Source of the DNA: Nostoc sp. NIES-4103
GTDB taxonomy: Bacteria > Cyanobacteriota > Cyanobacteriia > Cyanobacteriales > Nostocaceae
DNA: 64,000 nucleotides
NCBI RefSeq assembly: GCF_002368335.1
Contig: NZ_AP018288.1
Span: forward strand, 4,452,628 to 4,516,627
Direction of reading: 5' to 3'
The notes under the pieces were generated by a model, which saw nothing but the letters and a program-made list of their open reading frames with translations, had not been told where the DNA came from and did no database searches. A program made the translations under genes and the position numbers. Below, piece after piece: positions 26,437 through 36,035 of this stretch (position 1 is the first letter of the stretch; each line of letters opens with the position of its first letter).

Positions 26437-26705
26437 AGTGATAACCTTGATGTTAAAAAAACTAAATTTAAGAGGGCTAAATAGAGGATTTAGGAATAAT
26501 TAATTATGTGTTAGTCCTAAATCATTGGTGAAAATTTGAAATAGTTATACCTCGCAATAGAATTCCAAATCAATTTTTACAAGTATATCTATTTGCTTTG
26601 AAGTAATACTTTTGATGATAATTGACACTTATTCAATAAGCTTGAGCGTCATTTGAGTATTTTTTAAAGCAAAATTACCCTATAAAATAGCTTAATTGAA
26701 AATTT

Positions 26706-29700
26706 TTAAAGCCTTGATAACCTTGGCTTTACACCAACTAAAATTGAAATTATTCCTAGATAAAACACTCTAAATTCCGTGATAGATGGTGTATCTAAAA
26801 CAAATTCTAGTTTTATCTTTTGTTTATTTAATAAATCTCGTACTTTGATTTCTGTTTTAGCGACAATTACCATGCCACTTTGAGTAGCAACATCTACTGT
26901 AGCAACAACTTCATCCATTTTTGTGTTGCCTATCTTCTGATCAGCAGAAAAAATGTCGAACTCAACTGAATATTTTCCAACAGGATAAGAATCATATGGG
27001 CCAAAAAGTGCAAAACCTCTTTTATGGCTGGGATTTACCACAACAAAATATTCTTGTGCTTTTTCAACAATTGTCCCAATTTCATGAAAAATTATCTCAT
27101 TTTTATTTTTTTGATTTTCTATATAAAACTCTTGCATCTTCTTACTTAAACTGTTATCTGCAAGAGTTACTTCTTTTACTTTTTTAGCTGTTATCCACCA
27201 AACAAAACAATTATCAGGATCTTGAGTAATTGCATCTTGAATTTGCTTTTGGGATAGTTTATTTATATCAAAACCCGTTTCTAAACACTTACCAAATAAC
27301 TTTGGTGGTATACCTAATAAATTTTTTGGAATCAACCCGTATGAATTTTCAATTTCAAAACCTGCTATTTCTAAAAGTTCACATGCCTGACTATAAGTTA
27401 GTTCATGTATATGCTCTGGCTGTTTCCATCCATATCTATTACTGATACTATAATTTGGACTGTCAAGTACAAAGACACCATTTAGTCTAACTACTCTATT
27501 GACTTCTAACAAAAAACTTACTTGTGCTTCCCATGATATATGTTCAATAAATTGACCAGCGAATAATAAGTCAAATCTTTGCGATGGTATCATGCTTAAA
27601 TCTTGTCCATCATGCTGAATCCAAGTAACATTATTTGGTAAGTTTAATGGCTGTGGATTTAAATCTATACCAGTGTGATTATCAACAGAGTAAGGATAAA
27701 ATTTATCAAACCATTCAAAGTACCATATTCCAGCGCATCCAATACTTAGTATATTTTGAGATTTTGGTATTTTACCAATACAAATAGAGCGGCACTCATG
27801 CAAAAAATCGTTAAAATCAAGCTCTTTTTCAAGCTCCTCTATTTGTCTCTTAGTCTTGTTAAAATCATTCTTTGGTTCTATGTATTTTTCTTGCTCCTCA
27901 TTAGGATCTATAAGCTGAGCAAATGGAATAAGCATTGTTTCAGAAAGATTAGCTTCTATTTGAGCTAATTCTCGTCCTACATAGTCAGCAAGCATTTTGC
28001 GTTTTGCTTGGGGTGAGCAGAGAACCTGCTTCATAAAATCGACATATAGACTAGCACATCGTTCTGGCGAATGTTCTCTAGCAACATACTCAGATGCCGC
28101 TCGACTTAATGAATTTCTATACTCTAAGTTTTCAGTTAGTAGGACTAAAGCTTTAAATATTTCCTCAACTTCATCACTTTGATCTGGCTGTGGTATTTTT
28201 AATACTACATCATTGGGGAAATCAGAGAAAGAACCTATGTCTGTAACAACTGTAGGCTTACCAACAGATAATATTCTCAGAAGTGAAGCTGAGCTTTCTC
28301 CGTTGAATGGAAATCGTAAATTGAGACAAATATCTGATATTTCTATATATCGGTAAAAGTCTACCATACTTACATAACCAGTAACTTCGACTTTACCTTG
28401 TAAATTTAGTTTGCTAACTTCATGTTCAATATTGATTGAACCAAGATAATCAGTACCACCCACAAATACTAAGTAAGTATTTGGCTGATTCATCTGGAAC
28501 TTTTTAAAAGCGTCAAGAATTTGCAAGGGACGTTTAGTACTACTGATAAAGCCAAATGTTGATATGACTAAGCTATCCTGCGGAATACCTAACTCTTGAC
28601 GCTCATTTTTAACAGGTTTATCGTTATGAATATATTTAGGTACTAATTGGGGTATATGAGCAATACAGTCATTATCATGAAAAAATTCTTGAATAGCACG
28701 TTCATATGCCCATTTACTATGTAATATAACTCCTATAGAACGTGTAAAAATTCTCCTATTGATATAAATTCCTGCTTCTGGTAACTTTTCAGCAATATTG
28801 AAATTTTTTGTTTTAAGCAAGTTTAAAATTTCTGTTGCTCTCTGTGTACCATAATGGTGTTCCATTTCTTTATAGAAGTTAACACCAAGTTCTGAACGAT
28901 GAGTATTAATATAATTAATCAGACCTCCCAAGTAATAATCATGTAATACTGATATGCCAGTATACTTCATCAGATGGGAATACATATAACAATGATAACT
29001 ACTGTTACCTATCTGGTAAATAATAGCTTCGTAATTTTGAAATTTTAATCTTTCTTCAAATGTGCTGTAAAGAAATAAGTTATTGTTTGCAATGAGATCA
29101 GGTAAGTAACCATCATCGTAGTACGAATCAATATGACAATATTTTGACAAAGAGGGTAATAAATCTCGACTATAATCTGCTATTCCAGATTTAGCTGGTG
29201 AAAATGGGCTAAAAAAAGCTATTTGTGGCTTTGTGTCAACTTTTTTAACTTTGTTAAAAGAAATAGATACTTTTTTGAATGGTTGATGCGCTTGAAAAAC
29301 ATCAAATATATTTTTACTAACAAATTGCCAGGAAAATTTAGCTGCTTGCTGAAGTGCATCTTCTGAAATTTTTTTTCTAAAATTCTCATCAGATAGGACT
29401 TTCTGCATTGTTATGGCTATATCATCAGGCGAGTATGGATTAAACAATTGAGCAGCAGAACCCAAAATTTCTGGTAAGGATGAATTATTACTTGCAATTG
29501 CTGGCGCACCACATGAAATAGCCTCAAGCAAGGGTAAGCCAAAGCCTTCATAAAAAGAAGGAAAAACAAATAAAGAACAAGTAGAATATAAAGCTCTCAG
29601 TTCTTCATCTGAAATATAATTTGTCAAAACAAGCGACTTATCAATTCCTAGTTTGTAAGCTAAGCTAGTAATTTCATTAGTAAAGTTTGCAGAAACTTTG

Positions 29701-30440
29701 CAAGCAACCACTAACTGATAGTATTCCTGTAAACTTTTTGGTAACTTAGAAAAAGCAGTAACTAATCCTTTAATGTTCTTTCGCCAATCCTCGCCACCCG
29801 TATAAAGAATAAATTTTTTATAAATTCCAAATTTCTCTGCAAAACATTTGAACCAAAATGGGTGTTCACTACTGTTAACGGGAGTAAAAAAGGGAGACAC
29901 ACCACCGGATACATTAAGAACTTTGTCAGGTGAAACCTTAAGGTATTTAATTACATCTTGACGGGTAGACTCAGAAATTGCAAATATAAAATCGGCATTT
30001 TGTACATTCTTCAAACGCTTCATGTAGAAAGAATGTATATTTGGATCATTCAAGTATTTATCTGAAAAAATCAGAGGAATCAAATCATAACAAATAACAA
30101 AAACTTTTTTAGAAAAATTAGTATAATCGGGTATTGTGGAATCTAACCCTTCCATTGGACTAGGTACAAATAATACATCTACATCTGCTGACAAAACAAC
30201 AGTTTTGAGCAATAGATCATTGTAGTTGCAACTGCCAATATATGGGTAGTTTACATACCTGTAAGGAAATTTTTTCTCATCTAATTCTGGAGATGGAAGG
30301 GTGCTGTTAGCATACAACTGATAACTAACAGCATTTTGCTGGCTAAATAATGCTTCTATTACGGACTGGGTGTAACGCCCAATACCTCTGTTTCTAGAAT
30401 TATTGGTTTGAAGGGCTTGAATATCAATTGCTATTTTCAT
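26706..30440 (-). CDS. Giant fused enzyme: two GT4 domains, methyltransferase, C-terminal beta domain
   Basis: 1244 residues, the cluster's largest gene. Residues 1-375 are a GT4 glycosyltransferase: MKIAIDIQAL, YTGGEDWRKNIKGL, and the E-x7-E motif in FPSFYEGFGLPLLEAISCG. Residues about 400-820 are a second GT4: FFSPFSPAKSGIADYSRDLL, STFGFISSTKRPL, and a variant donor loop GESSASLLRILSVGKP in which the usual glutamates are shifted. Residues about 900-1085 are a class I SAM methyltransferase (ILSIGCAG, FDLLFAGQFIEHI). The end (about 1110-1244) is a beta-rich domain, FALFGPYDSYPVGKYSVEF onward, like sugar-binding modules. It is 26 bp downstream of the methyltransferase gene. The products it modifies are unknown. 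Confidence 0.88.
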   Translation of the reverse strand: MKIAIDIQALQTNNSRNRGIGRYTQSVIEALFSQQNAVSYQLYANSTLPSPELDEKKFPYRYVNYPYIGSCNYNDLLLKTVVLSADVDVLFVPSPMEGLDSTIPDYTNFSKKVFVICYDLIPLIFSDKYLNDPNIHSFYMKRLKNVQNADFIFAISESTRQDVIKYLKVSPDKVLNVSGGVSPFFTPVNSSEHPFWFKCFAEKFGIYKKFILYTGGEDWRKNIKGLVTAFSKLPKSLQEYYQLVVACKVSANFTNEITSLAYKLGIDKSLVLTNYISDEELRALYSTCSLFVFPSFYEGFGLPLLEAISCGAPAIASNNSSLPEILGSAAQLFNPYSPDDIAITMQKVLSDENFRKKISEDALQQAAKFSWQFVSKNIFDVFQAHQPFKKVSISFNKVKKVDTKPQIAFFSPFSPAKSGIADYSRDLLPSLSKYCHIDSYYDDGYLPDLIANNNLFLYSTFEERLKFQNYEAIIYQIGNSSYHCYMYSHLMKYTGISVLHDYYLGGLINYINTHRSELGVNFYKEMEHHYGTQRATEILNLLKTKNFNIAEKLPEAGIYINRRIFTRSIGVILHSKWAYERAIQEFFHDNDCIAHIPQLVPKYIHNDKPVKNERQELGIPQDSLVISTFGFISSTKRPLQILDAFKKFQMNQPNTYLVFVGGTDYLGSINIEHEVSKLNLQGKVEVTGYVSMVDFYRYIEISDICLNLRFPFNGESSASLLRILSVGKPTVVTDIGSFSDFPNDVVLKIPQPDQSDEVEEIFKALVLLTENLEYRNSLSRAASEYVAREHSPERCASLYVDFMKQVLCSPQAKRKMLADYVGRELAQIEANLSETMLIPFAQLIDPNEEQEKYIEPKNDFNKTKRQIEELEKELDFNDFLHECRSICIGKIPKSQNILSIGCAGIWYFEWFDKFYPYSVDNHTGIDLNPQPLNLPNNVTWIQHDGQDLSMIPSQRFDLLFAGQFIEHISWEAQVSFLLEVNRVVRLNGVFVLDSPNYSISNRYGWKQPEHIHELTYSQACELLEIAGFEIENSYGLIPKNLLGIPPKLFGKCLETGFDINKLSQKQIQDAITQDPDNCFVWWITAKKVKEVTLADNSLSKKMQEFYIENQKNKNEIIFHEIGTIVEKAQEYFVVVNPSHKRGFALFGPYDSYPVGKYSVEFDIFSADQKIGNTKMDEVVATVDVATQSGMVIVAKTEIKVRDLLNKQKIKLEFVLDTPSITEFRVFYLGIISILVGVKPRLSRL

Positions 30441-30466
30441 GGTAATTAAATTATTAATTTATGTTT

Positions 30467-31729
30467 TTATAGGATATTTTTTTTACATACCAACATAGCT
30501 ACTGCACCAGGAAGATAGTTAGTTGGATTATGCTCTTTCACAGAAGCTTCTGATTCGTTCTCAGTAATAGTCCATGTGAAGTCATCCTTGCGTATTCCAT
30601 AGGCTATCTGAATGACATTGAAGTCTTGAATTAGTGTTTGTAGCGCTTCTTTGTCATAAATTCTATGTACTGGTGTTAAAGCTTTTTTGCCATAGGGAAC
30701 TGTGAGGATAAAACTACCTTCTGGCTTTAGAAGTATATTTATCTGTTTAACAGCTTCAATATCATAACTTTCTCCCATCTCATCCCCATACCATCCTAAG
30801 CCGATATGCTCTAGAGTAGATAAAGCAATTACACAGTCAAAGCTAGCTGGTGGTAATACAGGCTTGCAGATATCCGTTTTAACAAATTTTAAATTAGGAT
30901 GAAATAAAGCTATCGGACGAATATCAATTGCTGTAACTGAGTAATCAAGAGTAGCTAACTCATATGAAAGCAGACTTTCAGCAGCTCCAACATCTAAAAT
31001 TCCTATGCTACTTGAATCATACAAACGTGAAAGAGTTTGTAAAACAAAAGCTTTCTCAAAGATTCTCTCATTAGTTCCTGCCCAGTAAGCTTCACCATTC
31101 TCGTGATAGCCGACTATTATAGGCTCATTGAACCATAAACCACTTGCCATTTTAGATTCTTCAGTAGAAGAAACTTTATTTACTATACCAGTGTCCGCCG
31201 AATGTGATGGAGCAGAGATTTGTTCTATTTTTTGCTCCAGTTGAGAAAGTTGTTCTATTTTTTGCTCCAGTTGAAAAAGTTGTTCTACTTTTTGCTCAAC
31301 TTGAAGTACGCGTTCTACTTTTTGCTCAATTGTAAATTTTAATTGAGAAAGCTGTTCTACTCTCTGTTCTAACTGAGCAAACTTTTCATTTATTTCTCTG
31401 TTTTTGAGAGAGTATTCATAGATTTTATGCATTAAATCATATAAAATATATCTAATAGCAGAGTTAAAATAAACTTGTCTTTTTAGGATGTGCCAGGTTA
31501 GTTTTTTAAGTATATTTTTTAGTAATTTACCCAGAGAAGATGTATATATTTCGTTAAAGAATAACAAGTAGTTACCATCTATTTCTGTAACATGAGGACT
31601 ACTATAGTTTGATTGTGTGTCTACATTGATTACCTTAGTTTCCTGATGCTGCTCATTTTTTGGGTGATACAATCTCATAGATTCCTGGTAAACATTCCTG
31701 ATTCTATCTATTATTTTTTCAGATTCCAT
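30467..31729 (-). CDS. Coiled-coil SAM-dependent methyltransferase
   Basis: 420 residues. Residues about 115-170 form a coiled coil of near-identical LEQKIEQLSQ/VEQKVEQLFQ units. The methyltransferase domain follows (about 205-415): SIGILDVGAAESLLSYEL is motif I, VTAIDIRP motif II and FDCVIALSTLEHIGLG motif IV/post-I. The N-terminal 100 residues are basic and unassigned. Coiled-coil methyltransferases in O-antigen loci (WbdD type) measure or cap chains, so this could be a chain-terminating enzyme (inference). It lies 26 bp before the giant GT gene. Confidence 0.85.
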   Translation of the reverse strand: MESEKIIDRIRNVYQESMRLYHPKNEQHQETKVINVDTQSNYSSPHVTEIDGNYLLFFNEIYTSSLGKLLKNILKKLTWHILKRQVYFNSAIRYILYDLMHKIYEYSLKNREINEKFAQLEQRVEQLSQLKFTIEQKVERVLQVEQKVEQLFQLEQKIEQLSQLEQKIEQISAPSHSADTGIVNKVSSTEESKMASGLWFNEPIIVGYHENGEAYWAGTNERIFEKAFVLQTLSRLYDSSSIGILDVGAAESLLSYELATLDYSVTAIDIRPIALFHPNLKFVKTDICKPVLPPASFDCVIALSTLEHIGLGWYGDEMGESYDIEAVKQINILLKPEGSFILTVPYGKKALTPVHRIYDKEALQTLIQDFNVIQIAYGIRKDDFTWTITENESEASVKEHNPTNYLPGAVAMLVCKKNIL

Positions 31730-31866
31730 CTGATTCTCCTGAGATTTAATTTATAGAAAAAAATGTATTTTTATAGATGAAATCACTATTAATTTACCAA
31801 AATACAAATTTATCTATGCTTGCACAACCATTGATCATATATAGACTGAACTACATAAAATATACC

Positions 31867-32607
31867 TTAAATTTGGTTTAATGAATTTAAGTAGCAATCT
31901 ACAGTTTCATCAGCTTTTCCTATAAATCGGATTTTTCCTTGATCTAACCAAACTCCACGGACACAAGACTGCTCTACAAAACTTAAATCATGGGATACTA
32001 CTATTACTGTGGCGTTATCATCCCAAAATTTATCAATCCTTTGCTTGCATTTATTTTTAAAACTCTCATCGCCGACTGACAGCACTTCATCCAAAATCAA
32101 AATATCCGGCTGTATATCTGTGGCAATAGCAAACCCTAGCCTTGCTACCATACCTGAAGATAAACCTTTCACTGGTACAAATGCATAATCTTCCAATTCT
32201 GCAAACTCTAGAATTGATTGTGTTCTTTCCCGCATTTCTCCTCTAGAAAAACCCAGGAGTACCCCATAAAGCAAAATATTGTCTACCACCGATATTTCTG
32301 CATCAAATCCTGCACCTAGTTCAATCAAAGGCGCAATTTGACCGCGTACCCTCACAGTACCTTTTGTTGGCTTAAGAATGCCAGAGATGATTTTTAATAG
32401 TGTTGATTTACCAGAGCCATTTGCCCCAATAATACCTATTTTATCTCCTCTGTTTACCACCAAATCGATCCTATCTAGTACCAGCTTCTTCGCTGGTTGG
32501 CGATATTTACCTTCTATAACAGATAGCACAGTTTTCTTGAGATCATAAGAAAACTCCTCTTGAGTCCGTCGCCAAAGCGAAACTTCATCCAGGCGAATTA
32601 CTTCCAT
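31867..32607 (-). CDS. wzt: Polysaccharide ABC exporter ATPase (Wzt, short form)
   Basis: 246 residues. Walker A GANGSGKST (about 59-67), Q-loop region, signature LSSGMVARLGFA, Walker B DILILDEVLSVGD and the H-loop VVSHD are all present. N-terminal EEFSYDLKKTVLSVIEGKY is the gate-helix region typical of Wzt/KpsT/TagH. It stops right after the nucleotide-binding domain, lacking the C-terminal sugar-binding domain of O9a-type Wzt. Its ATG directly abuts the permease stop (TGAATG), so the two are coupled. Confidence 0.93.
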   Translation of the reverse strand: MEVIRLDEVSLWRRTQEEFSYDLKKTVLSVIEGKYRQPAKKLVLDRIDLVVNRGDKIGIIGANGSGKSTLLKIISGILKPTKGTVRVRGQIAPLIELGAGFDAEISVVDNILLYGVLLGFSRGEMRERTQSILEFAELEDYAFVPVKGLSSGMVARLGFAIATDIQPDILILDEVLSVGDESFKNKCKQRIDKFWDDNATVIVVSHDLSFVEQSCVRGVWLDQGKIRFIGKADETVDCYLNSLNQI

Positions 32608-33420
32608 TCACAGCAAGTCCATAAATTGATGTCGCCACAACTGAAAAAAAGCCCATCCTAGTGATAGAATAACTACCCCACTGAACAAAGCACCCCAAAC
32701 TAAATTTAAATCTGGGGATAGTCCTGATAATGTTATCTGACGCAGACTTTCAATAATCGGAGACAAAGGATTTAAAGCTAAAAAAGGCTGTACTTCCTTT
32801 GGAACGATCGCTGCTGGATAAAATACAGGACTGCTAATCCACAATACAAATACAACTAACTCATAGAAATAAGGCAAATCTCTGAAAAATACATATAAAG
32901 CACTTACTAAAAATCCAATTCCTGTACAAACCAAAATTAGTGCTGCTAATGGAAAGAGTAATGCCAGAACATTTACTAGACTTTTGGAATTAATAAAAGT
33001 CATCACTGCCAACAACGGCAATATACCGACTACAAACTGAAATACATTCGCTGCAATCATCGATACAGGGAAAATACTAACTGGCAGTCTAATTTTATTC
33101 AAGAGCGACCCATTCGCCACCACACTGCTTAAAGCTTGCATTGTAGCAGCTGAGAAAAAATTGATGACTACCAGCCCTGTAAAGGCTGCCAACATGTAGT
33201 TTAGTATGGAATTACCATAATACGACGCAAAGGTTGCTCCAAAAATCGCAGTATATAGCCCCGTCATAATCAACGGGTTCAATAGTGACCAATAAACCCC
33301 TAAAAACGAACCACGATAGCGTACTTTTAGATTACGCGATACCAAGACTTGTAGCAGTTCCCAGTAACGTCGCACTCGCAACCAATTGGAATTATCTTTA
33401 AGCGAAAGGGTCATCCTCAA
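32608..33420 (-). CDS. wzm: Polysaccharide ABC exporter permease (Wzm)
   Basis: 270 residues, ABC-2 type permease with six membrane helices. The cytosolic amphipathic start WELLQVLVSRNLKVRYRGSF followed by LGVYWSLLNPL is the hallmark of Wzm/TagG/KpsM-type exporters of lipid-linked polysaccharides. It ends FFQLWRHQFMDLL and is followed without gap by the ATPase. It is the first gene of the minus-strand cluster; the promoter must lie in 33421-33534 or upstream through the Uma2 gene. Confidence 0.94.
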   Translation of the reverse strand: MRMTLSLKDNSNWLRVRRYWELLQVLVSRNLKVRYRGSFLGVYWSLLNPLIMTGLYTAIFGATFASYYGNSILNYMLAAFTGLVVINFFSAATMQALSSVVANGSLLNKIRLPVSIFPVSMIAANVFQFVVGILPLLAVMTFINSKSLVNVLALLFPLAALILVCTGIGFLVSALYVFFRDLPYFYELVVFVLWISSPVFYPAAIVPKEVQPFLALNPLSPIIESLRQITLSGLSPDLNLVWGALFSGVVILSLGWAFFQLWRHQFMDLL

Positions 33421-33534
33421 AAACCACTACACACCACAGGCAAGTTATTCGCGCATTCTATACTATTGAAGCAAACTTTGTCCCATGAGCTGACTAACAA
33501 AATTACCCACACAAAGCCAAAACCGATTTTGTGG

Positions 33535-34290
33535 TTAATTCAGACTGTCTGCATCAACTCCCAGAGAGCGCAAATGTTCCGCCAATCGTTCAGCACGTTG
33601 CCGTTCTTGTTCAGCACGTTGCCGTTCTTGCTCTACTTTTTCTGCCAGCGTTGGTAGCCAACCAACCGTATTATACCAACGCAACCATAAACCTGTTGTC
33701 TGTTGATAAGTACCCTGCCACAATCCTAGTCCCATCTCTAACTCTTCCAACCAAAAGCGGTTTTCTGGTAGATATATTGCTTCATAGCGAGTCCCCTGCA
33801 ATCGAAAGGCACGCAAATAATTTTCGTAGCGATCGCAAACTATATAGTACGGAACCCGCAAAATACGTTCATATACTTCCCACTTTGTCGGTGGTTGGTT
33901 TACCTCTCTTAGCGTTTGCCCTAAATCTTCTTGTTCCGTACCTGGTGAGAGCAATTCAACTACTAAAAAAGGATCAACTCCCTCTTGCCAAATAACGTAA
34001 CTTAAGCGTAAATCTTGCTGTTGACTAGCATTAGGTACTCCCAAAACTATGTACCAATCAGGGCGCTTGTACCATAAAGGATGACGAGGATCATAGTAAA
34101 GATTCAAGTCGCTAGCAAGTAAAATTTCGTTAGATGTATAGTTAAGAGGCTGACAAGTCTCACTGAGCAAATCTGCCTGAATGCGGTGGAATTCATCTGG
34201 CAAACCTGATTCCCCTACTAATTCACTGGGTAAATCATACATCGTAGGCATTGTTTCTTGAGGCGGACGTGGTGGATCTGTTTGATACAT
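33535..34290 (-). CDS. Uma2-family (DUF820) putative nuclease
   Basis: 251 residues. PD-(D/E)xK-like core: LASDLNLYYDPRHP, YKRPDWYIVLGV, DPFLVVELLSPGTEQEDLG (E-L-x-S) and the K-W-EVYERILRVPYYIV helix (about 60-165). The C-terminal 30 residues are a charged helix with the repeated EQERQRAEQERQRAERLAEH, encoded by a short tandem repeat. Cyanobacteria carry dozens of such genes; their role is unknown. It is upstream of wzm on the same strand with a 114-bp gap and is probably unrelated to it. Confidence 0.85.
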   Translation of the reverse strand: MYQTDPPRPPQETMPTMYDLPSELVGESGLPDEFHRIQADLLSETCQPLNYTSNEILLASDLNLYYDPRHPLWYKRPDWYIVLGVPNASQQQDLRLSYVIWQEGVDPFLVVELLSPGTEQEDLGQTLREVNQPPTKWEVYERILRVPYYIVCDRYENYLRAFRLQGTRYEAIYLPENRFWLEELEMGLGLWQGTYQQTTGLWLRWYNTVGWLPTLAEKVEQERQRAEQERQRAERLAEHLRSLGVDADSLN

Positions 34291-34329
34291 GACTAGCGAT
34301 TTTCATACTTGGTTGTTGATTTAATTTTA

Positions 34330-34420
34330 AGTTGTTAGTCAGTTGTCAGTTGTCATTTGTTATTTTTCCCTCATCCCCCCATCCCCCTCATCTCCCTCAT
34401 CCCCTCACCCCCTCATCTCG
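34330..34420. repeat. Heptamer repeats (GTCAGTT; CATCCCC)
   Basis: GTCAGTTGTCAGTTGTCATTTG, shown here by its GTCAGTT unit, then CATCCCCC/CATCTCCC units, in the divergent gap before the DUF2862 gene. Confidence 0.85.
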
Positions 34421-34492
34421 CTGAATCTATTACATATCAGGTACGGATTCAGCTAAACTGAAACTTGGTTTATATCTAATTGTTAAGTTGGC

Positions 34493-34687
34493 ATGGAAAT
34501 CGGACAAAAGGTTAAGGTGTTTCGTTTGCGCGATCGCGTATCTGCCCCTATCGTCAAAAAATTAGGACAAGTAGGCATCATCCTAGGCTACAAAGTGACG
34601 GATGGTGGCGGTATTGGTGTAGTAGTGCAGTTTGATGACAATACTTCCACTTGGTTTTTTGAGGATGAAATCAAACCTGTACAGTAG
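34493..34687 (+). CDS. DUF2862-like small protein
   Basis: 64 residues, predicted SH3-like barrel: MEIGQKVKVFRLRDRV, KLGQVGIILGYKVTDG and GVVVQFDDNTSTWFFEDEI. I match it to the cyanobacterial DUF2862 family from memory; function is unknown. It lies 83 bp upstream of the ArsA-like gene on the same strand, so they may be co-transcribed. Confidence 0.75.
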   Translation: MEIGQKVKVFRLRDRVSAPIVKKLGQVGIILGYKVTDGGGIGVVVQFDDNTSTWFFEDEIKPVQ

Positions 34688-34770
34688 AGTGAACTCCAGG
34701 CGGAAGCTAAGAGTATTTGCCTGGTGCTAAGTTGAAGTTGAACAGACAGGCGGTAATTGGAAATCAAGTA

Positions 34771-35871
34771 ATGTCCCTGATATTGACATTTTTGGGCAAA
34801 GGCAGCATCAATCGTAGCAAAATTGCGATCGCTGCCGCTAAGCTACTAGCAAGCCAAGGCAAGCGCGTACTTCTAGCAGGAATGGCAGAACCAGTGTTAC
34901 CCATCCTGCTAAACCAAACCCTTGCTCCTGACCCCCAAGAAATTGCTCCTAATTTAGAAGTCGTACAATTCCAAGCTTCTGTACTGTTAGAACGCAACTG
35001 GGAGGAAGTCAAAAAACTTGAGGCACAATACCTCCGTACACCCATTTTCAAAGAGGTTTACGGACAAGAACTGGTAGTATTACCAGGGATGGACAACGCC
35101 CTTGCCCTCAATGCTATCCGTGAATATGATGCCACTGGCAAATATGACGCGATCGTCTATGATGGCACGGGTGATGCCTCCAGTCTGCGGATGTTAGGGC
35201 TACCAGAGTCTCTTAGTTGGTATGTACGGCGATTTCGGCAATTGTTTGCTAACTCCGATTTGGGCAAGGGTATCAATGAATCACCCTTGATTCAACCACT
35301 GATTAGCAGCTTTTTCAACGTCAACTGGACAGCGGATAACTTCGCTCAGCCTACCAATCAAGTCAATAACCTCTTAGACAAGGGTAAAGCTGCTCTTGCT
35401 GACCCCAAACGCATCGCTGCCTTCTTGGTAAGTACACTAGACCCCATTGATGTAGCGAGTAGCCGTTATTTGTGGGGTAGTGCCCAACAAATTGGTTTAA
35501 CTGTTGGTGGTGCAATTATTGTGTCTTCTGAAACAAACGTTAACCTGTCAGAGGAATTTGCACCTCTGAAGGTGAGTGTTGTTCCCGACTTGACCACAGG
35601 TGACTGGCAACCGCTGATAGACGCTTTACCCAACTTTGTAGAGCAAGCAGTACAAGCTCCCAAACCAATCGAAATCGACATCCACAACCGTCAGGTACGC
35701 CTCTTCTTACCCGGTTTTGATAAAAAGCAAGTCAAACTCACCCAATACGGGCCAGAAGTCACCGTGGAAGCAGGAGACCAGCGACGGAATATTTCCCTAC
35801 CCCCAGCGCTGAGTGGCAAACCAGTTGCTGGAGCGAAGTTTCAAAATAATTATTTGATAATTTCGTTTTAA
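34771..35871 (+). CDS. ArsA/Get3-like protein with degenerate P-loop and Hsp20-like domain
   Basis: 366 residues from ATG 34771 (a TTG at 34717 would add 18). The fold is that of Get3/ArsA ATPases, which handle anions or tail-anchored proteins. The deviant Walker A, normally KGGxGKT, reads KGSINRS at residues 10-16, so the P-loop lysine is Arg and two glycines are lost. The C-terminal 70 residues (about 297-366), PIEIDIHNRQVRLFLPGF onward, are the alpha-crystallin-like domain seen in ArsA-Hsp20 proteins. Nucleotide binding is therefore doubtful; it may serve as a non-ATPase partner. Next gene downstream is chlG. Confidence 0.8.
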   Translation: MSLILTFLGKGSINRSKIAIAAAKLLASQGKRVLLAGMAEPVLPILLNQTLAPDPQEIAPNLEVVQFQASVLLERNWEEVKKLEAQYLRTPIFKEVYGQELVVLPGMDNALALNAIREYDATGKYDAIVYDGTGDASSLRMLGLPESLSWYVRRFRQLFANSDLGKGINESPLIQPLISSFFNVNWTADNFAQPTNQVNNLLDKGKAALADPKRIAAFLVSTLDPIDVASSRYLWGSAQQIGLTVGGAIIVSSETNVNLSEEFAPLKVSVVPDLTTGDWQPLIDALPNFVEQAVQAPKPIEIDIHNRQVRLFLPGFDKKQVKLTQYGPEVTVEAGDQRRNISLPPALSGKPVAGAKFQNNYLIISF

Positions 35872-35879
35872 TTTAGTAA

Positions 35880-36020
35880 GGAGTGAGGAATCAAGTTAGG
35901 AGTTAACAGTTAAAAGTGAGGAATAAATTTTAGCAGTTAACAGTTAAGAATGAGGAATAAAAACAACAATTCCGCTCCTCCTAACTCCTAACTCCTAACT
36001 CCTAACTCCTAACTCCTAAC
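35880..36020. repeat. GTTAGGAG / TAACTCC facing repeats
   Basis: GTTAGGAGTTAACAG-type units then TCCTAACTCCTAACTCC units, complementary across about 60 bp; potential hairpin between the ArsA-like gene and chlG. Confidence 0.85.
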
Positions 36021-36035
36021 TTACTAACCAGTCTT

